NCBI GenBank assembly: GCA_030280995.1 | Contig: JASXTE010000013.1 | Location: forward strand, 15,110,501 to 15,174,500 | Length of the DNA: 64,000 bases | Direction: 5' to 3' | From: Hemileia vastatrix | Lineage: Eukaryota > Basidiomycota > Pucciniomycetes > Pucciniales > Zaghouaniaceae | Part shown: piece by piece, positions 43,964-56,100 of the stretch | How positions within the stretch are numbered: the stretch's first letter is position 1 | Layout: every line of letters begins with the position of its first letter | The notes under the pieces: generated by a model | What the model saw: only the letters and a program-made list of their open reading frames with translations | Told to the model about the DNA's origin: nothing | Database searches by the model: none | Position numbers and translations under genes: made by a program

Positions 43964-46900
43964 ATAAAATCCAATCAGAAGAACTGGCCTAAGATATATC
44001 AGTACCCAACTTATGATGGGGAAGCCAGCTCTGATTGGCAACATTTTATTCAAAGAATTGACAACTTGAAATTCTCATATAAGTTACCAGATGAAGAGAT
44101 AACATCAAAATTAATTTCTTTATTAAAGGATGTTGCTTTATTATGGTTTGAAGCTGTCTTAAGTGAGGGTAGAGACTACTCTTGGGCTGAATGGAAACAA
44201 CTTATTGAAAAACAATTTGGAGGTTCTAAATTCAGGCTTACTCAGCAGAGACTGTATGAGAAGACTAGGTATAATCTGTTGAATGGTTACAAACCTATGG
44301 TATTTTTAATGAATTTAAACAAAATATTAAAAGCCATTGAGCCTCATATGGATTTTAACTTATGGAAAGATAAGATAATATACAAATTACCTATATCTGT
44401 CAGAGACATTGTTGTAGCTAGAACATTAAATGTTACTGAATATTCTGACTTTATTAATATTTGCAATGAAATATTATTAAACCATAAGTATGAATCAAGT
44501 TATTCCACTTATAAGCAACATGTTGAACCTGTAAAAACTCAGAATTCAAAAACACTTCAGGAGAAGCAGAAAAAACCTACTGCACCTGTAGTACCTAAAA
44601 AGTATGAAACAAATACTTGTTATAAGTGTAACAAACCTTGGGTCAAAGGTCACAAATGTGAGAAAAACATAAATATTGTTGAAAATCAACGTGAATCTGA
44701 AACCGAAACTGAAAAAAGTAAAGAATCAAGTGATTATGACAGCAATATCTCATATAGTGATGAAAATGAAGTCTGTATGTTGGAATATGATTTGTCCATC
44801 TTTGAAAATCCAATATTAAATATGGACTCAAATGAATCTTTAATGAATTTTGAGGATGCTGAAATCATTAAGGATATACAAGCTGATAACTTTAGAATGA
44901 CACCTATCACGGTTCCAGCTATCATTTCTGGTGAAAATGTTAATATAGTATTGGACACAGGAGCTGCTGGTTCAGTTGTTTCCACTAATACATTACAGAA
45001 AATTGATAGTGAATATAAGTTTAAGCTTGAACCACTTCAAAATAAAAATTGGAGAGGTTTTGGATCAGTACTACACCCCATTGGTAAATACAAAGCTGCT
45101 GTTTTCTTTAAACACCAACATGGTTATGTAAGGGTAACTTGTGACTTTGTAGTAATGGATAATACAAATTGTAGTAACTGTTTTATCATTGGAAATGATA
45201 TTCTGACTAAATTTGGTGTAAAATTAGACCCTGCTAATAACAATTTTACAATTGGCATGAATGTTAAAAGTAAATTTAAAATAAATTCTTTTAACACAGT
45301 CTTACACATTGAGTCAGTAACAAATTCCCCGTCTAAAGGAAGAGAATCCAATGAGATGGAACTTCTGGAAACAGAAATTACAAAAGCATCATTTGGCACT
45401 CAGATAAGTGAAACTGAGAAAGATAATATTTTGGAATTAATTAAAGCTTTTCCAATGGCTTTTGCACATGGTACAAACGAACTTGGCATTATAAAAGATC
45501 ATGAAATGAAAATTAGTTTAACCTGTGATATGGATAATATTCCTGCTAGTCTTAAAAATAAACCATACCCTGCTTCACCAATGAAGAGGAAAGACATAGA
45601 GGATAATATTAAGATGTTATTAAAAATGAACATTCTTGAGAAGGTTGAAACTACACCAAAATATTGCGTAATATCACCAGTGCTGATTTCTTATGAACAA
45701 GATAAAGCAAGACTGTGCGGTGATTATAGAGCATTAAATACATTTACAGTAGATGATATTTATCCCTTGCCAAGGATTGCCTCTATACATGCTACCCTTA
45801 AAGGTGCTAAATATATAAGTTGCCTAGATGGAAATATAGGGTACCATCAAATTCCTGTTGAAAAGAATTCACAGAACTTTTTGTTGATAACAACACACAT
45901 GGGAATTTATAAGTATGTCAGAATGCCATTTGGACCAAAAAATGCTCCATCAGTATTTCAAAAGTTAATGGATATAACATTCCATAATGAAATGATTGAG
46001 GGATGGTTAATGGTATACATTGATGACATCATAGTGTTCTCTACAACTTTTGATGAACACTTAATCCATTTAAGGAAAGTATTTCTGAAAATGGATGAAA
46101 TAAAAATGACCCTTGCATTGAAAAAATGTAAATTTGGGTTTGAATCTTTAAAAGTGCTTGGTCATATTGTATCTGGCTTACAAATATGTTTAGACCAAAA
46201 TAAAGTGGCTGCAATAAAGAATATTGGCATTCCTCAAAATATGAAAGATGTACAACCTTTTCTTGGAATGTGTGGTTATTATAGACAATATATAAAAAAC
46301 TGCCAATCAATTGCTGCACCACTGACCACACTGATAAAGAAATCAGAAGCTTTCATTTGGAATAATGAAAGACAACAAGCTTTTGATAAGTTGAAAGAAT
46401 GTTTAATGACAGCTCCTATCTTGGGATTACCAGATTTCCAATTACCTTTTGTATTATATACAGATGCAAGTTTTATTGGACTGGGTGCTGCTTTGCATCA
46501 AAAACAACTTATTGAAGGTAAAATGTCAGAAGTAGTAATCTGCTATATTTCACGTACTCTGAGAAGTGGTGAATTGAAATATGGTGCTACTCAACTTGAA
46601 TGTTTGGCAGTAGTATGGGCTCTTGAAAAGCTACATTACTACCTTGAGGACCAAAAATTTGAGTTAATCACTGACTGTAGTGCAGTTAAGTCACTCTTAA
46701 ACATGAAAACTCCCAATAGACACATGTTTAGATGGCAATTAGCTGTACAAGAATACAGAGGACGGATGACTATTACACATAGAGCAGGAACCTTTCACTC
46801 TAATGTAGATCTGTTATCTAGAGTACCTCTGCCTAATAATGATGATAATCCTGCTTATGTTCCTGAGTCAGAGATTATTAACATTTATGGCATTTATATT

Positions 46901-48451
46901 GTAGATCTTGAGGATGAATTTATGCAATCAATTCTTGATAATTATAATTCAGATCCTGACTTAAGTAAATTAACTACAATATTAAATGATCCATCTAATG
47001 CTTCAATGAATGTTTTAATAAAAACATTACCAATTAAGTATAAAGAGGCATTAGAAAAAGGAAAATTTTCCATTGAGGATGGTTTTATATATTACAGGAA
47101 AAAATTAAGTAATGTAATTGTAATTCCCCCTTCAATGAAGGAGTTAATGTTAAGTATATGTCATGATGATATATTAGCAGGTCATTTTGACTACCATAAA
47201 ACATTAACCAGGGTAAAAAACACAGCTTGGTGGATTAACATGTCTGAGGATGTTCAGAAATATGTTGAAACATGTGATTCTTTTCAAAAATCTAAAATAT
47301 TAACAGGAAAAAGAGCTGGTTTATTACAACAAATTGAGCAACCAAAAGCTCCATGGGAAATCATTAACATGGACTTTGTAACAGGTTTGCCAATAGCAGG
47401 GCATAAGAGTTATAACTCCTTCTGGGTAATTGTAGATAGATTTACAAAGATGTGTAAATTTATTCCTACCCACAAAGAGGTTTCTGCAAAGGACTTAGCT
47501 TTTTTATGGTGGACACAAATGTTAAATACAGCAGGTTTCCCCAAAGCAATAGTTTCTGACAGAGATCCTAAATTTACTTCTGAGTTCTGGACGTCACTTA
47601 TGGATGTTTCAGGGTGTCAATTAAAACTTTCTACAGCACACCATCCACAAACTGATGGGCTAGCAGAAAGAATGATACAAACCTTAGAAGATATGATAAG
47701 AAGATACTGTGCTTTTGGTCTTAATTTTAAAGACAATGACAAATTCACACATGATTGGGTAACCCTTATCCCAGGTTTAGAATTTGCATATAATAGTACA
47801 GTACATTCTGTCACTGGCAAAAAGCCATTTGAGTTATGGTTGGGTTATGTACCTAATACCCCTGCTAAAACTCTTAATAAGTTACCTAGATTGGATATTC
47901 ATCCAGGTACTAAATCTTTTCTTCAGATGCAGGAACTATGCAGAAAACATGCTCAAGAATGTATAAATAAGGCTTTTGAGTATGAAAAGAAAATATGGGA
48001 TAAAGCCCATAAAAAACAAATGTTCAAAGAGGGTGATGAAGTCCTTATTTCAACGCTACATTTCAATTTAAATGGTAATATTAAATTGAAGGATCCATTC
48101 ATTGGACCATTTTTAGTTAAAAAGATGGTTGGTAATAATGCTGTTGAGGTTATTCTATATGCACCTTATGATAGAAAACATCCAGTATTTCCTATTTATC
48201 TTATAAAACCATACCATTCTAATGATACTGCTCTATTTCCAAGAAGATCAGGAAGGCATAAACAGCAACCTGAAGAAATAGTGGAAAAGGCAGAAATTGA
48301 AAAGATACTTAAAAAGAGACCCCTTACTAAAGAAAAGGGAGTTGAGTATCTATTAAGATTTAAAAATAAATCAAGTGAATATGACCAGTGGATTCCAGAA
48401 AATGAAATCTCTGATCTTAAAAATCTCTTGAAAAAATTTAAATCTAAATAA
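43964..48451 (+). CDS. Gag-Pol polyprotein of element C
   Basis: Uninterrupted frame from just after the TAG to TAA 48449-48451. In order: capsid (WPKIYQYPTYDGEASSDW, then LWFEAVLSEG), zinc knuckle (CYKCNKPWVKGHKC, about 44617), protease (IVLDTGAAGSVVS, about 44950), reverse transcriptase (PFGPKNAPSVFQKL and YIDDIIVFS, 46016), RNase H (LYTDASFIGLGAAL, about 46455), integrase HHCC (HDDILAGHF...ETCDSFQKSK, about 47165-47295), integrase core (MDFVTGLP, VSDRDPKF, HPQTDGLAERMIQ) and a chromodomain (VEYLLRFKNKSSEYDQWIPE, about 48340-48400). One zinc-binding Cys of the integrase finger is Phe (CDSF where CxxC is expected). Otherwise the catalytic residues look intact. No separate start is obvious, so it presumably needs read-through or repair of the upstream TAG. 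Confidence 0.9.
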   Translation: MKSNQKNWPKIYQYPTYDGEASSDWQHFIQRIDNLKFSYKLPDEEITSKLISLLKDVALLWFEAVLSEGRDYSWAEWKQLIEKQFGGSKFRLTQQRLYEKTRYNLLNGYKPMVFLMNLNKILKAIEPHMDFNLWKDKIIYKLPISVRDIVVARTLNVTEYSDFINICNEILLNHKYESSYSTYKQHVEPVKTQNSKTLQEKQKKPTAPVVPKKYETNTCYKCNKPWVKGHKCEKNINIVENQRESETETEKSKESSDYDSNISYSDENEVCMLEYDLSIFENPILNMDSNESLMNFEDAEIIKDIQADNFRMTPITVPAIISGENVNIVLDTGAAGSVVSTNTLQKIDSEYKFKLEPLQNKNWRGFGSVLHPIGKYKAAVFFKHQHGYVRVTCDFVVMDNTNCSNCFIIGNDILTKFGVKLDPANNNFTIGMNVKSKFKINSFNTVLHIESVTNSPSKGRESNEMELLETEITKASFGTQISETEKDNILELIKAFPMAFAHGTNELGIIKDHEMKISLTCDMDNIPASLKNKPYPASPMKRKDIEDNIKMLLKMNILEKVETTPKYCVISPVLISYEQDKARLCGDYRALNTFTVDDIYPLPRIASIHATLKGAKYISCLDGNIGYHQIPVEKNSQNFLLITTHMGIYKYVRMPFGPKNAPSVFQKLMDITFHNEMIEGWLMVYIDDIIVFSTTFDEHLIHLRKVFLKMDEIKMTLALKKCKFGFESLKVLGHIVSGLQICLDQNKVAAIKNIGIPQNMKDVQPFLGMCGYYRQYIKNCQSIAAPLTTLIKKSEAFIWNNERQQAFDKLKECLMTAPILGLPDFQLPFVLYTDASFIGLGAALHQKQLIEGKMSEVVICYISRTLRSGELKYGATQLECLAVVWALEKLHYYLEDQKFELITDCSAVKSLLNMKTPNRHMFRWQLAVQEYRGRMTITHRAGTFHSNVDLLSRVPLPNNDDNPAYVPESEIINIYGIYIVDLEDEFMQSILDNYNSDPDLSKLTTILNDPSNASMNVLIKTLPIKYKEALEKGKFSIEDGFIYYRKKLSNVIVIPPSMKELMLSICHDDILAGHFDYHKTLTRVKNTAWWINMSEDVQKYVETCDSFQKSKILTGKRAGLLQQIEQPKAPWEIINMDFVTGLPIAGHKSYNSFWVIVDRFTKMCKFIPTHKEVSAKDLAFLWWTQMLNTAGFPKAIVSDRDPKFTSEFWTSLMDVSGCQLKLSTAHHPQTDGLAERMIQTLEDMIRRYCAFGLNFKDNDKFTHDWVTLIPGLEFAYNSTVHSVTGKKPFELWLGYVPNTPAKTLNKLPRLDIHPGTKSFLQMQELCRKHAQECINKAFEYEKKIWDKAHKKQMFKEGDEVLISTLHFNLNGNIKLKDPFIGPFLVKKMVGNNAVEVILYAPYDRKHPVFPIYLIKPYHSNDTALFPRRSGRHKQQPEEIVEKAEIEKILKKRPLTKEKGVEYLLRFKNKSSEYDQWIPENEISDLKNLLKKFKSK

Positions 48452-48569
48452 TACTGTTCATTCAGTATATGTATAATAAAAATTATTTTTTTATTTTATT
48501 ATTTCACTCCTTAAGTTTAATTAAAATGTCTTAACATTTTTTTTATTGTTTTTTTTGGGGTGAGGGAGA

Positions 48570-49744
48570 GTCAGCCTAAATATCTTTAGGACTGAGTATT
48601 TCTTATGCTTAAAATAAGATAACCTTAACTAGATTAAGCTTATATCTTAAAAATAAGGTTAAAATAATAATATATATTATTTTATTATATATATATATAA
48701 TTATTATTCTATTATATAATTTATAATAGTTTAAATAGCTTATCCATTGCCTAATAATACTTATTAAGGTGTTAATGGAGTCATAATATACTTATCTTAA
48801 GTTATATGAAGTAATTATTGACATACATAAGCTTATATGTATACATAAATATCATATTCAGTGAAATATGCAGTATATTATGTATATTTAGGTATATAAG
48901 TGGGTTTTAGCCCCTTAATAGCCTATAACCCTTGTTTTTCTGCTTATTTTAGGTCATATGGACAAAATCAGTGGACTCACAATGGCTACAGAAGCATAGA
49001 CACCTATATCAGGCGCATACACCCAGTTTGGACAACTAAAAATACTTCCTTGGATGGTTATTCACGGATTTATGGGTTGGAAGGATGTTTCTGGGTTAAT
49101 ATGGATGCTTGGGGATGTTATTGGGGGCTTGGATATTTTATTTGTTTCTTTATATGCTTTTAGTTTCATTAAATCTCTTTTTGATCATTTATTTTACCTG
49201 TTTCTTTATGGTATCTGCTTTTATCTGGGTTTTCTATTTATGGTATGACTCTGTGTTATTATTAATAGTGATGGAGGGTCCTTACTGGAGGTCTGGGTGT
49301 TGAAACTGCTTGAAGTGGACGCCATGGGGAGGTGATGGGCCCTCACAGTGCTGTAATTGCCGGGGATAGCAGTGACATCATCTGGATTGAAGGTCTGTGC
49401 ACTCCAGTGGATTTGGGTATAAGTAAGGAGGGATTTTGACGGTTTATTATCATAATTCAATTACTACACTTCAAACAAACACTACAATACAATTATTAGC
49501 ACTCATAAATATATTATAAAGCCCTTATAAATTGATATTATCTTTATATAAGCTATAACTATATTTTATTCTTCTATTTTCCACCACTAGCACGCATTTA
49601 AATCCAAGTATTGTGAGTTTTATTTGAGTATAGCTATTCTATTAGTCTTCCCCTGAGGTTTAATCACTAAATCATTTATCAATAAGTAGTAGGACAATAA
49701 AATAACACTATTATATCATACTCATATACTAGACTATACTGACA
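48570..49744 (+). repeat. 3' LTR of element C
   Basis: Homologous to 7381-7671 and 1-50 on the opposite strand. The family termini are TGTCAG...CTGACA (here the first bases read AGTCAG). GGGTATAAGTAAGG near 49415 may be the promoter. Small open frames inside are not genes. Confidence 0.8.
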
Positions 49745-52212
49745 ACTGGGGACTGGCCATTCTTTGATCTTTGCAATTGTCTCTGGGTTAGTTTTAATTC
49801 CATTACCATCTACCAAGTGTCCTTATTATATAAGATTTTGTTTTGCCCATTTACATTTAGACTGAGAAAGAACAAAATTATGTTTACTTAGCAAGGAAAG
49901 GACTTCTTTAATATCGGTAATGTGAGACGTAAGATCTTTTGAAAAAATTATGATTTCATCCAGGTAAACTAATGCACAATGATCAATAACTGGAGCCAAG
50001 ATATCATTCATGATCGATTGAAAAGAACTGGGTGCGTTTCAGAGACCAAAATGCATGACCCTCCATTGATAATGTCCCGCTCTACAAGTAAAAGCTGACA
50101 TTTCTTGTGATTCTAAGTCTAAAGGGATCTGCCAAAATCCAGACTTCAAGTCAAGAGAGGTGAAGTATTTTGATCCTTTTAAAAATAAGTAGGCTTCATC
50201 AATCCTAGGGAGTGGGTATGCATTCTTCTTGGTAACCGCATTTAAGGGACGATAATCGACACAAAATCTGGTAGAACCGTCAGGTTTTTTCACTAATATA
50301 AGTGGTGAAGACCAAGGTGATACTCTCTTTTCTATTATGCCCTTCTCCATAGCATCTTTGACAAATTTTTTGATGATTAAATTTTCAGCTGATGTGTGTG
50401 GTCTTCCTTGAGTTTTAATAGGAGGACTAATACCAGTGTCTATTTTATGAGAGAACTTACTGTTTTTGTTGAGAGATAAATCATCCTTAAAACAGTTCGG
50501 AGAGTGCTTTATTGCCAGCTTTTCAATTTTGATGCTTATAGAATCAGGATCAAGATCAAAAGTGTAAAGAGAATTTAAACTTACAGGGACAATTCTGTTG
50601 ATCTTGTCCTTGCTGGCTATATAGACTGTGTCTGTTTTGAAATTGATCTCGGGTAAGTATTTCTTCAACCAAGGTCTACCAAAAATAAGATCAAAGTTCT
50701 TGATTGAGAGAATGTGAAATTCGTCTTTCATTATTAATTTATTATAGGAAAATTCAACATTTATCATTCCCTCTATATCCTGAGTACCCCGTTTGCCATT
50801 CATGATTGTTGATGTGGAGAATCTTTTGTTCTAAAGGGAAGCTTTGAGGAAAGAGTAGAAGAGATTTAATTTTCACCTGCACCGTTGTCATTGATTGCAA
50901 TTTCAGGGAGATTATTGATTAATAATTTATAAGTAGGTAAGCTTCCAGAAAAAGGATCCCCTATATTGTTTAACATAGAAATATTTGAGTGTGGTCTGAT
51001 TGTTGCTGATGGTGCCATTTCATAGGAAATGGATAGATCGTTGAAATTTTGCAGTTCATTTATGAAATCTTCATTGAACTTTACCGAAGCAGAGAACTTG
51101 GGGCTGTATTCGTAGAATTCAGGGGAAGGTTTTTTTTTATACTTTCTTCATTGTTCATCTGATTTCCAAACATCTCATCCTCCTAGTTTTGCTCATCAAG
51201 CCACCCCCACATAGGATATTTTACCTTTGTAGGAACTGGAATGTCATCATCCTGATCAAGGGTGAGGTCTACACAATTTTCGATATGATTAAGAGATGAA
51301 TGAGATTTCTGGACTTGTTGTTTTTTTTTATTTTTTTCTTTACAATCTTTTGCTAAGTGTCCTTTTTTGTGGCAGGAGTAGCATTCGGCTTTAGCGACAT
51401 CTATTATGTCTAGATCCATAGGAGTGGAAGTGTCAGTGTCAAAACAAGTTTTGCTTGGGGAGGTTATTTTGACGGGGGGGCAGTCTCCATTGAGAATTGG
51501 GATTAGAGAGACCAAAGGTCTTGCGAGAAGCTGAAGAGGGGAAATATCTATTGTTATAGGAATTAGTGGTACGTGCTGTTTGTTTATGGGTGGCCTCACT
51601 ATCCCTAGCTGCACTAAAAAAATTTTCAAGATTTATTTGATCGGCGAAATCTATTCGGTTCAATTCATATTTGACTGGAGGAGGGAGTTTATCTTTGAAG
51701 ATATAGATCTTTTCTTTGTTTGATAGACGTTTTGCAGGAATCTGTCCAGAGATAATTCAAAATTTAGTGATGAATTCCTCCATCTTTCCTGAGGTGTAAG
51801 TTAAATGTTTCAGCTGGTCCCACATCTCGTCCACTTTAAAGCTATGATTATATTTTTTGAGAAGAGCTTTTTAAACCTCCCAATGAAGAGATACTTTCTT
51901 GTTGTCGTCTAGGAGCTGAAAATAAAATGTTCTAGCATTGCCTATCAAATATCCTAATGCTAAAGTAGACCATTTTTCAATGGGGATTGATCTTGTTTGC
52001 AAAATACTTTCAAATTAAATTAACCAATGTTCAATATTATACCCATAACCTTTAAACTTTTGGGGTTCAACCCTAAGTGAAACTTCCTTTGGGGAATCGG
52101 TACGTTGTGGCCCCAATCGAAGGAATGCAATTTCTTCTCCTTTTTTGGCTAGCTGATCTGCAAAGAAACTGATTTGTTGACAAAGTTGTCCTATTTCTGG
52201 TACTTCAGACAT
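49745..52212 (-). pseudogene. Gypsy element D1: gag to reverse transcriptase, truncated
   Basis: ATG 52212 (MSEVPEIGQLCQQ). Capsid with shifts follows (LGYLIGNARTFYFQLL, then EEFITKF), then an Asn/Arg-rich part, zinc knuckle CYSCHKKGHLAKDC (about 51390), a protease-like end (LIFGRPWLKKYLPEINF, about 50670) and reverse transcriptase ([20 protein letters not shown], then YLDEIIIFSKDL near 49960). The active-site motif reads YLDE where YLDD is needed. The gene breaks off at 49745 (GNGIKTNPETIAKIKEWPVP) against the LTR of element C. Close relative of D2. Confidence 0.85.
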
Positions 52213-52439
52213 GCTTAAAAACTATAGTTTATTATTAAGGTACCTAATCAGTTATCTAGTAATCCAACTAGATAGCTACTACTTGACTAACCCAAATAAA
52301 AAAAAATTGGCTTAGGTTTTTTTTTTTTTGATAACGAAATTAATTGAAAGATTTAGAGAGATCTGAATGAAAGTATAGAAAAAAAAAATTTTTAATGATA
52401 ATAATTTCGTTAGTTTTGGTTAAGTCAAACACTTGTAAG

Positions 52440-53188
52440 TAATATTTCTATAAGTTTGTTAATAAAAATCCTAGTACTCACAAATACGTATTTGTGATTC
52501 TCATGAGTTCTGCAGTTCGGCGCAGAAGTAAACTATGAGGCACAAAGTGGGAACTTGTCTAATACATTTCAATTGGGTGCAGTATTTATAGGCGTGACAA
52601 TCACCACACTAATACAAGGATGAGCCGGAAAAGTAAGTAAGCAGTATATTGATGTTTTTTATTGATTTAGTAATTATGAGGAATTAATGAAGCGGCATTA
52701 TAGAATAGGGAATTATTTGTAAATGGATAGCCAATAAAAGAAATATATAGATTACTAAGTGTTATCACTAACTAAGTAATTATATTATTACATGGTTGCC
52801 GCATAAGGCATTATTATACTAGTACACCATAAAAGGATAGATAAAAACGGAAAAAAGGGGTCCAGAAGAGACAACACTTCACATTAGTGTTCTCAGATGT
52901 GTTTGAGTTGCTAAGGGAAGTTGAACTTAGTCTTCATTACACAAATTGGCCACGGTTTTTATAGGTGCAAAAAGATACAAGAGGGTGGAGAGAACAAATC
53001 CGTATTAAGGAATTAATTAAGTGCTTTTAGAGAAAAGCTATTATTAAGTGCTTTTAGAGAAAAGCTAGATGATTACAATTATCGTGTTTTTAAAAGCACA
53101 ATTGAAAAAGGTAATTAGTTTATTAGTTAAGGTAAAGCTAAAAAAGGAAATAGTAAGTAAAATACAACAATAGGACACAATGGAATGA
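52440..53188 (-). repeat. LTR-like region between D2 and D1
   Basis: On the minus strand a purine tract (AAGGAGTGGATGG) is followed at 53188 by TGTCATTCC, the expected LTR start of D2. Two TATA-like boxes (CCTATAAAAACCG near 52960 and CCTATAAATACTG near 52590) suggest two adjacent LTR copies, one for D2 (3') and one for D1 (5'). The inner boundary was not resolved. A direct repeat AAGTGCTTTTAGAGAAAAGC occurs twice at about 53019-53066. Confidence 0.5.
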
Positions 53189-56100
53189 CACCATCCACTC
53201 CTTAATCTGTTGCACGGCCTTGAAGAGGGTGCCATGCCATATCTTCGGCTGTGAAATTGATGTTTCTTTCAAGAAGATTTTAATCTACTTCACAGATCAA
53301 GTTTTAGGCAGCAGCTAACATTACTTCAGACCATGAAAAAGTTTGGTAACATGAAATATATCCCAATGCTGTTCATTTTGAAATAAATACCTAAGCCACA
53401 TACTAAGATAAAAATTAAAGGTGATTCTGAAATGTCTGTCTAGTTGTCTGTTGGGGGTTCTACAAGTCTGTCCTTCCATTTGAAAAATTCCCATTGGAAG
53501 TATAGTGGCGTCATGATATCTGGGGTTGGGAAATCCGAACTTGACTGTTTCTTGCTGTAGTTGTTCTGTTGTAAGCTCTGTAGCCTGTATTGGTTCTTGC
53601 CTGTTTGTCCCGGTATCTGAGTTGACTACTGGAAAAATAGAGTTTATCTGAGTCTTCTAAGAAAAGTTTTAATTGGGATCCATTAGTGTTAGACCTCAAG
53701 ATGTGCCCATAGAAGTGATAAGTTGATACACACTATTTGGGAGACATTCTCTGATAAGAAATGGGCCATCCTATTTTGGGTGTAATTTCAAAGGTCAGTC
53801 CTCAAATTTTCAAAGAACCATGTCTCCAACCTGTAATCCTCTTTCAACATAATCTTCATCTGTTTTTGAATAACGTTCTTCAGCTTTTTTATTAAGTTCG
53901 TCAATCCTCTGTTGTCTTTCTGAGCGTAGCCGAGTATTTTCTAGATTGCAGAGGAAATAAATATTTTCTTGATTAGTATCAGTTAATTCAGGGAGTTCAC
54001 CAATTAGGGCTGGATCAGATGGAAATCTTACTTGAATGCCATAAGTAATAACGAATGGAGTTGTTTTTAGAGATTGTGAAGGAGAATTTCTGTAAGCAAA
54101 TAAGGCCTTATCTAAAAACTTATCCCAATTGTTTTGGTCCTGTGGTGAGACAAATTTTCTAATGGCGTTTTCAAGAGTACCATGGAATCTTTCTATGAGG
54201 CCATTTGATTGTGGATGATGTGGGGTGGCTTTGATGTGTTTTATCTTGGCGTTTTTTAAGAAAATTTCAAACTGATAAGAGTCAAATTCAGATCCATTTT
54301 CTGTAAGAATTTCTACCGGAAGCCCGTGATTTAGGGTAATTTGACTTACCATGTTAATGGCTGATTTGTTAGAAGTTTGTTTTAGAGATGTAGCATAAGC
54401 CCATCCTGTTCTGTAATTGATTGCGGTGATGATGAAGCGGTTTTGCTGTTGTGTTTGTGGCAAGGGTCCCACAAAATCTAATGACCATCTTACAAATGGT
54501 CCTCCTCAAATAATGGGAAGAATTGGTAGCTGTAAATGAGATGATCCTTCTTTATTGAACTGACAATCCGGACAGCGGTCAATGACTTTTTGAGTCAGCT
54601 TTAACATTTCTGGAAAGAGAAACCTTTTTTTAAGAGTGCTGACCACATCTTTGTAATTTCTATGTCCTAATTCATTATGTATTTCATAGATGACTCCTTC
54701 TGCCTCTCATTTGTTAGTGATGAACTTCAGGTATTCTTCTGATTTTGTGATGTCAGGATAGAAATAGAGTTGATTTTCGTTCAAGAAATAGTTTTTGAGA
54801 TGTTCAGGGTGATTTTGTTGTGAAGACAAAATTTGTATTATCTTTTTTAACTGTTCCCACGGGTTTTTTTGGTTGATGTTGAAAAGAGGAGTGGCAATTT
54901 CAGGTGGATCTCCATCTGTTTTTGTATTAGGTTTTCTTTAAAGTGCATCTGCAGCAAGTTGTTTGTTACCTGGTCTGTAAATTATGTGGATATTAAAAAA
55001 TTCAATCTCGTTAATTAATCTTGATAATCATTGAGTTACATCTTTTTGGGTTTTAAAATACCTGAGGGATTGATGGTCCGTTCTAATGATAAATGGTGAT
55101 CCCTCAATGTAACATCTGAAATGTTTGAGTGAGTGTACTATTGCAACTAACTCTCGTTCTTGTGCTGAGTAATTTTGTTCAGTTTTGGATAACTTCCTTG
55201 ACTCATAAGCAATGGGTTGGATGTTTTTTTATTTGATGGTTTTAATGTAGAGGCTAGGGTTGAAATTATCAGCATTATATTTTGTCTCAGTGTCTTGTTG
55301 GAGTACTGCACCTATGTTTGTTCCTGAGGCATCCGTGTCAAGAATAAAGGGGTGAAAGGCTTGAGGGTGTTTCAAAAGGATAGTCTTCGTGAGCGCTTCC
55401 TTTAATAGGAGGAAGGACTCGTCCTGTTCTTCCCCCCAGTTTATCTTGGCTCCCTTTTTAGGTGAGTTTTTGGTGAGTTTATATAAAGGTGTTGTGAGAG
55501 AAGAGAATTTACATATAAATCTTTTGTAATATGTGCAAAGATTCAGGAATCCTCTTACCTGCGAAATATTTTCTGGAATAGGCCATTCAGTAATTTTGTT
55601 TATTTTATCTGGGTTAGTTTTTATTCCATCTCCATTTACTATGTGTCCGAGAAATAAAATTTCTTGTTTTACCCATTGACACTTGTCGACTGATAAAATG
55701 AGCTTTTCTGTTTCAAGTGTTGTTAAAATATCTTTTATATCTTTAATGTGAGTTTTAAGATCCTTAGAATATATTATTATGTCATCCAAGTATACTAAAG
55801 CACATTTTTCAATAAAAATTTTTAGTATTTTATGCATGGTTGACTGAAACGTACTTGGTGCATTACATAGGCCAAAAGGCATCACTTTCCATTGGAAGTG
55901 TCCCATCCGGCAAGTGAAAGCTGTTTTTTCCTTTGATTTTTTATCCATAGAGATTTGCCAAAATCCTGATTTTAAATCCAAGGTTGAAAAAAATGCAGCA
56001 TCCTTCAAGTAGAGGCAAGTATCATTGATTCGTGGTAGGGGGTAAGCATTTTTTATAGTAAAATTATTGAGAGGTCGGTAGTCAACACATACTCTAGTTG

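Larger units (their letters stand above)
42585..49744 (+). mobile_element. Ty3/gypsy element C with chromodomain, 5' truncated
   Basis: Gag and a 1.46-kilocodon polyprotein, a purine-rich tract GGGGTGAGGGAGAG and a 3' LTR (48570-49744). The LTR ends exactly where the reverse transcriptase of D1 breaks off (49745), so C was inserted into D1, but the left partner (5' LTR and rest of D1) is absent. The same LTR family occurs at the left edge of the window. Confidence 0.85.

Noticed and set aside
48900..49460. Small open frames downstream of element C
   Set aside because: They lie inside its LTR, whose homologue at 1-7671 lacks these frames.
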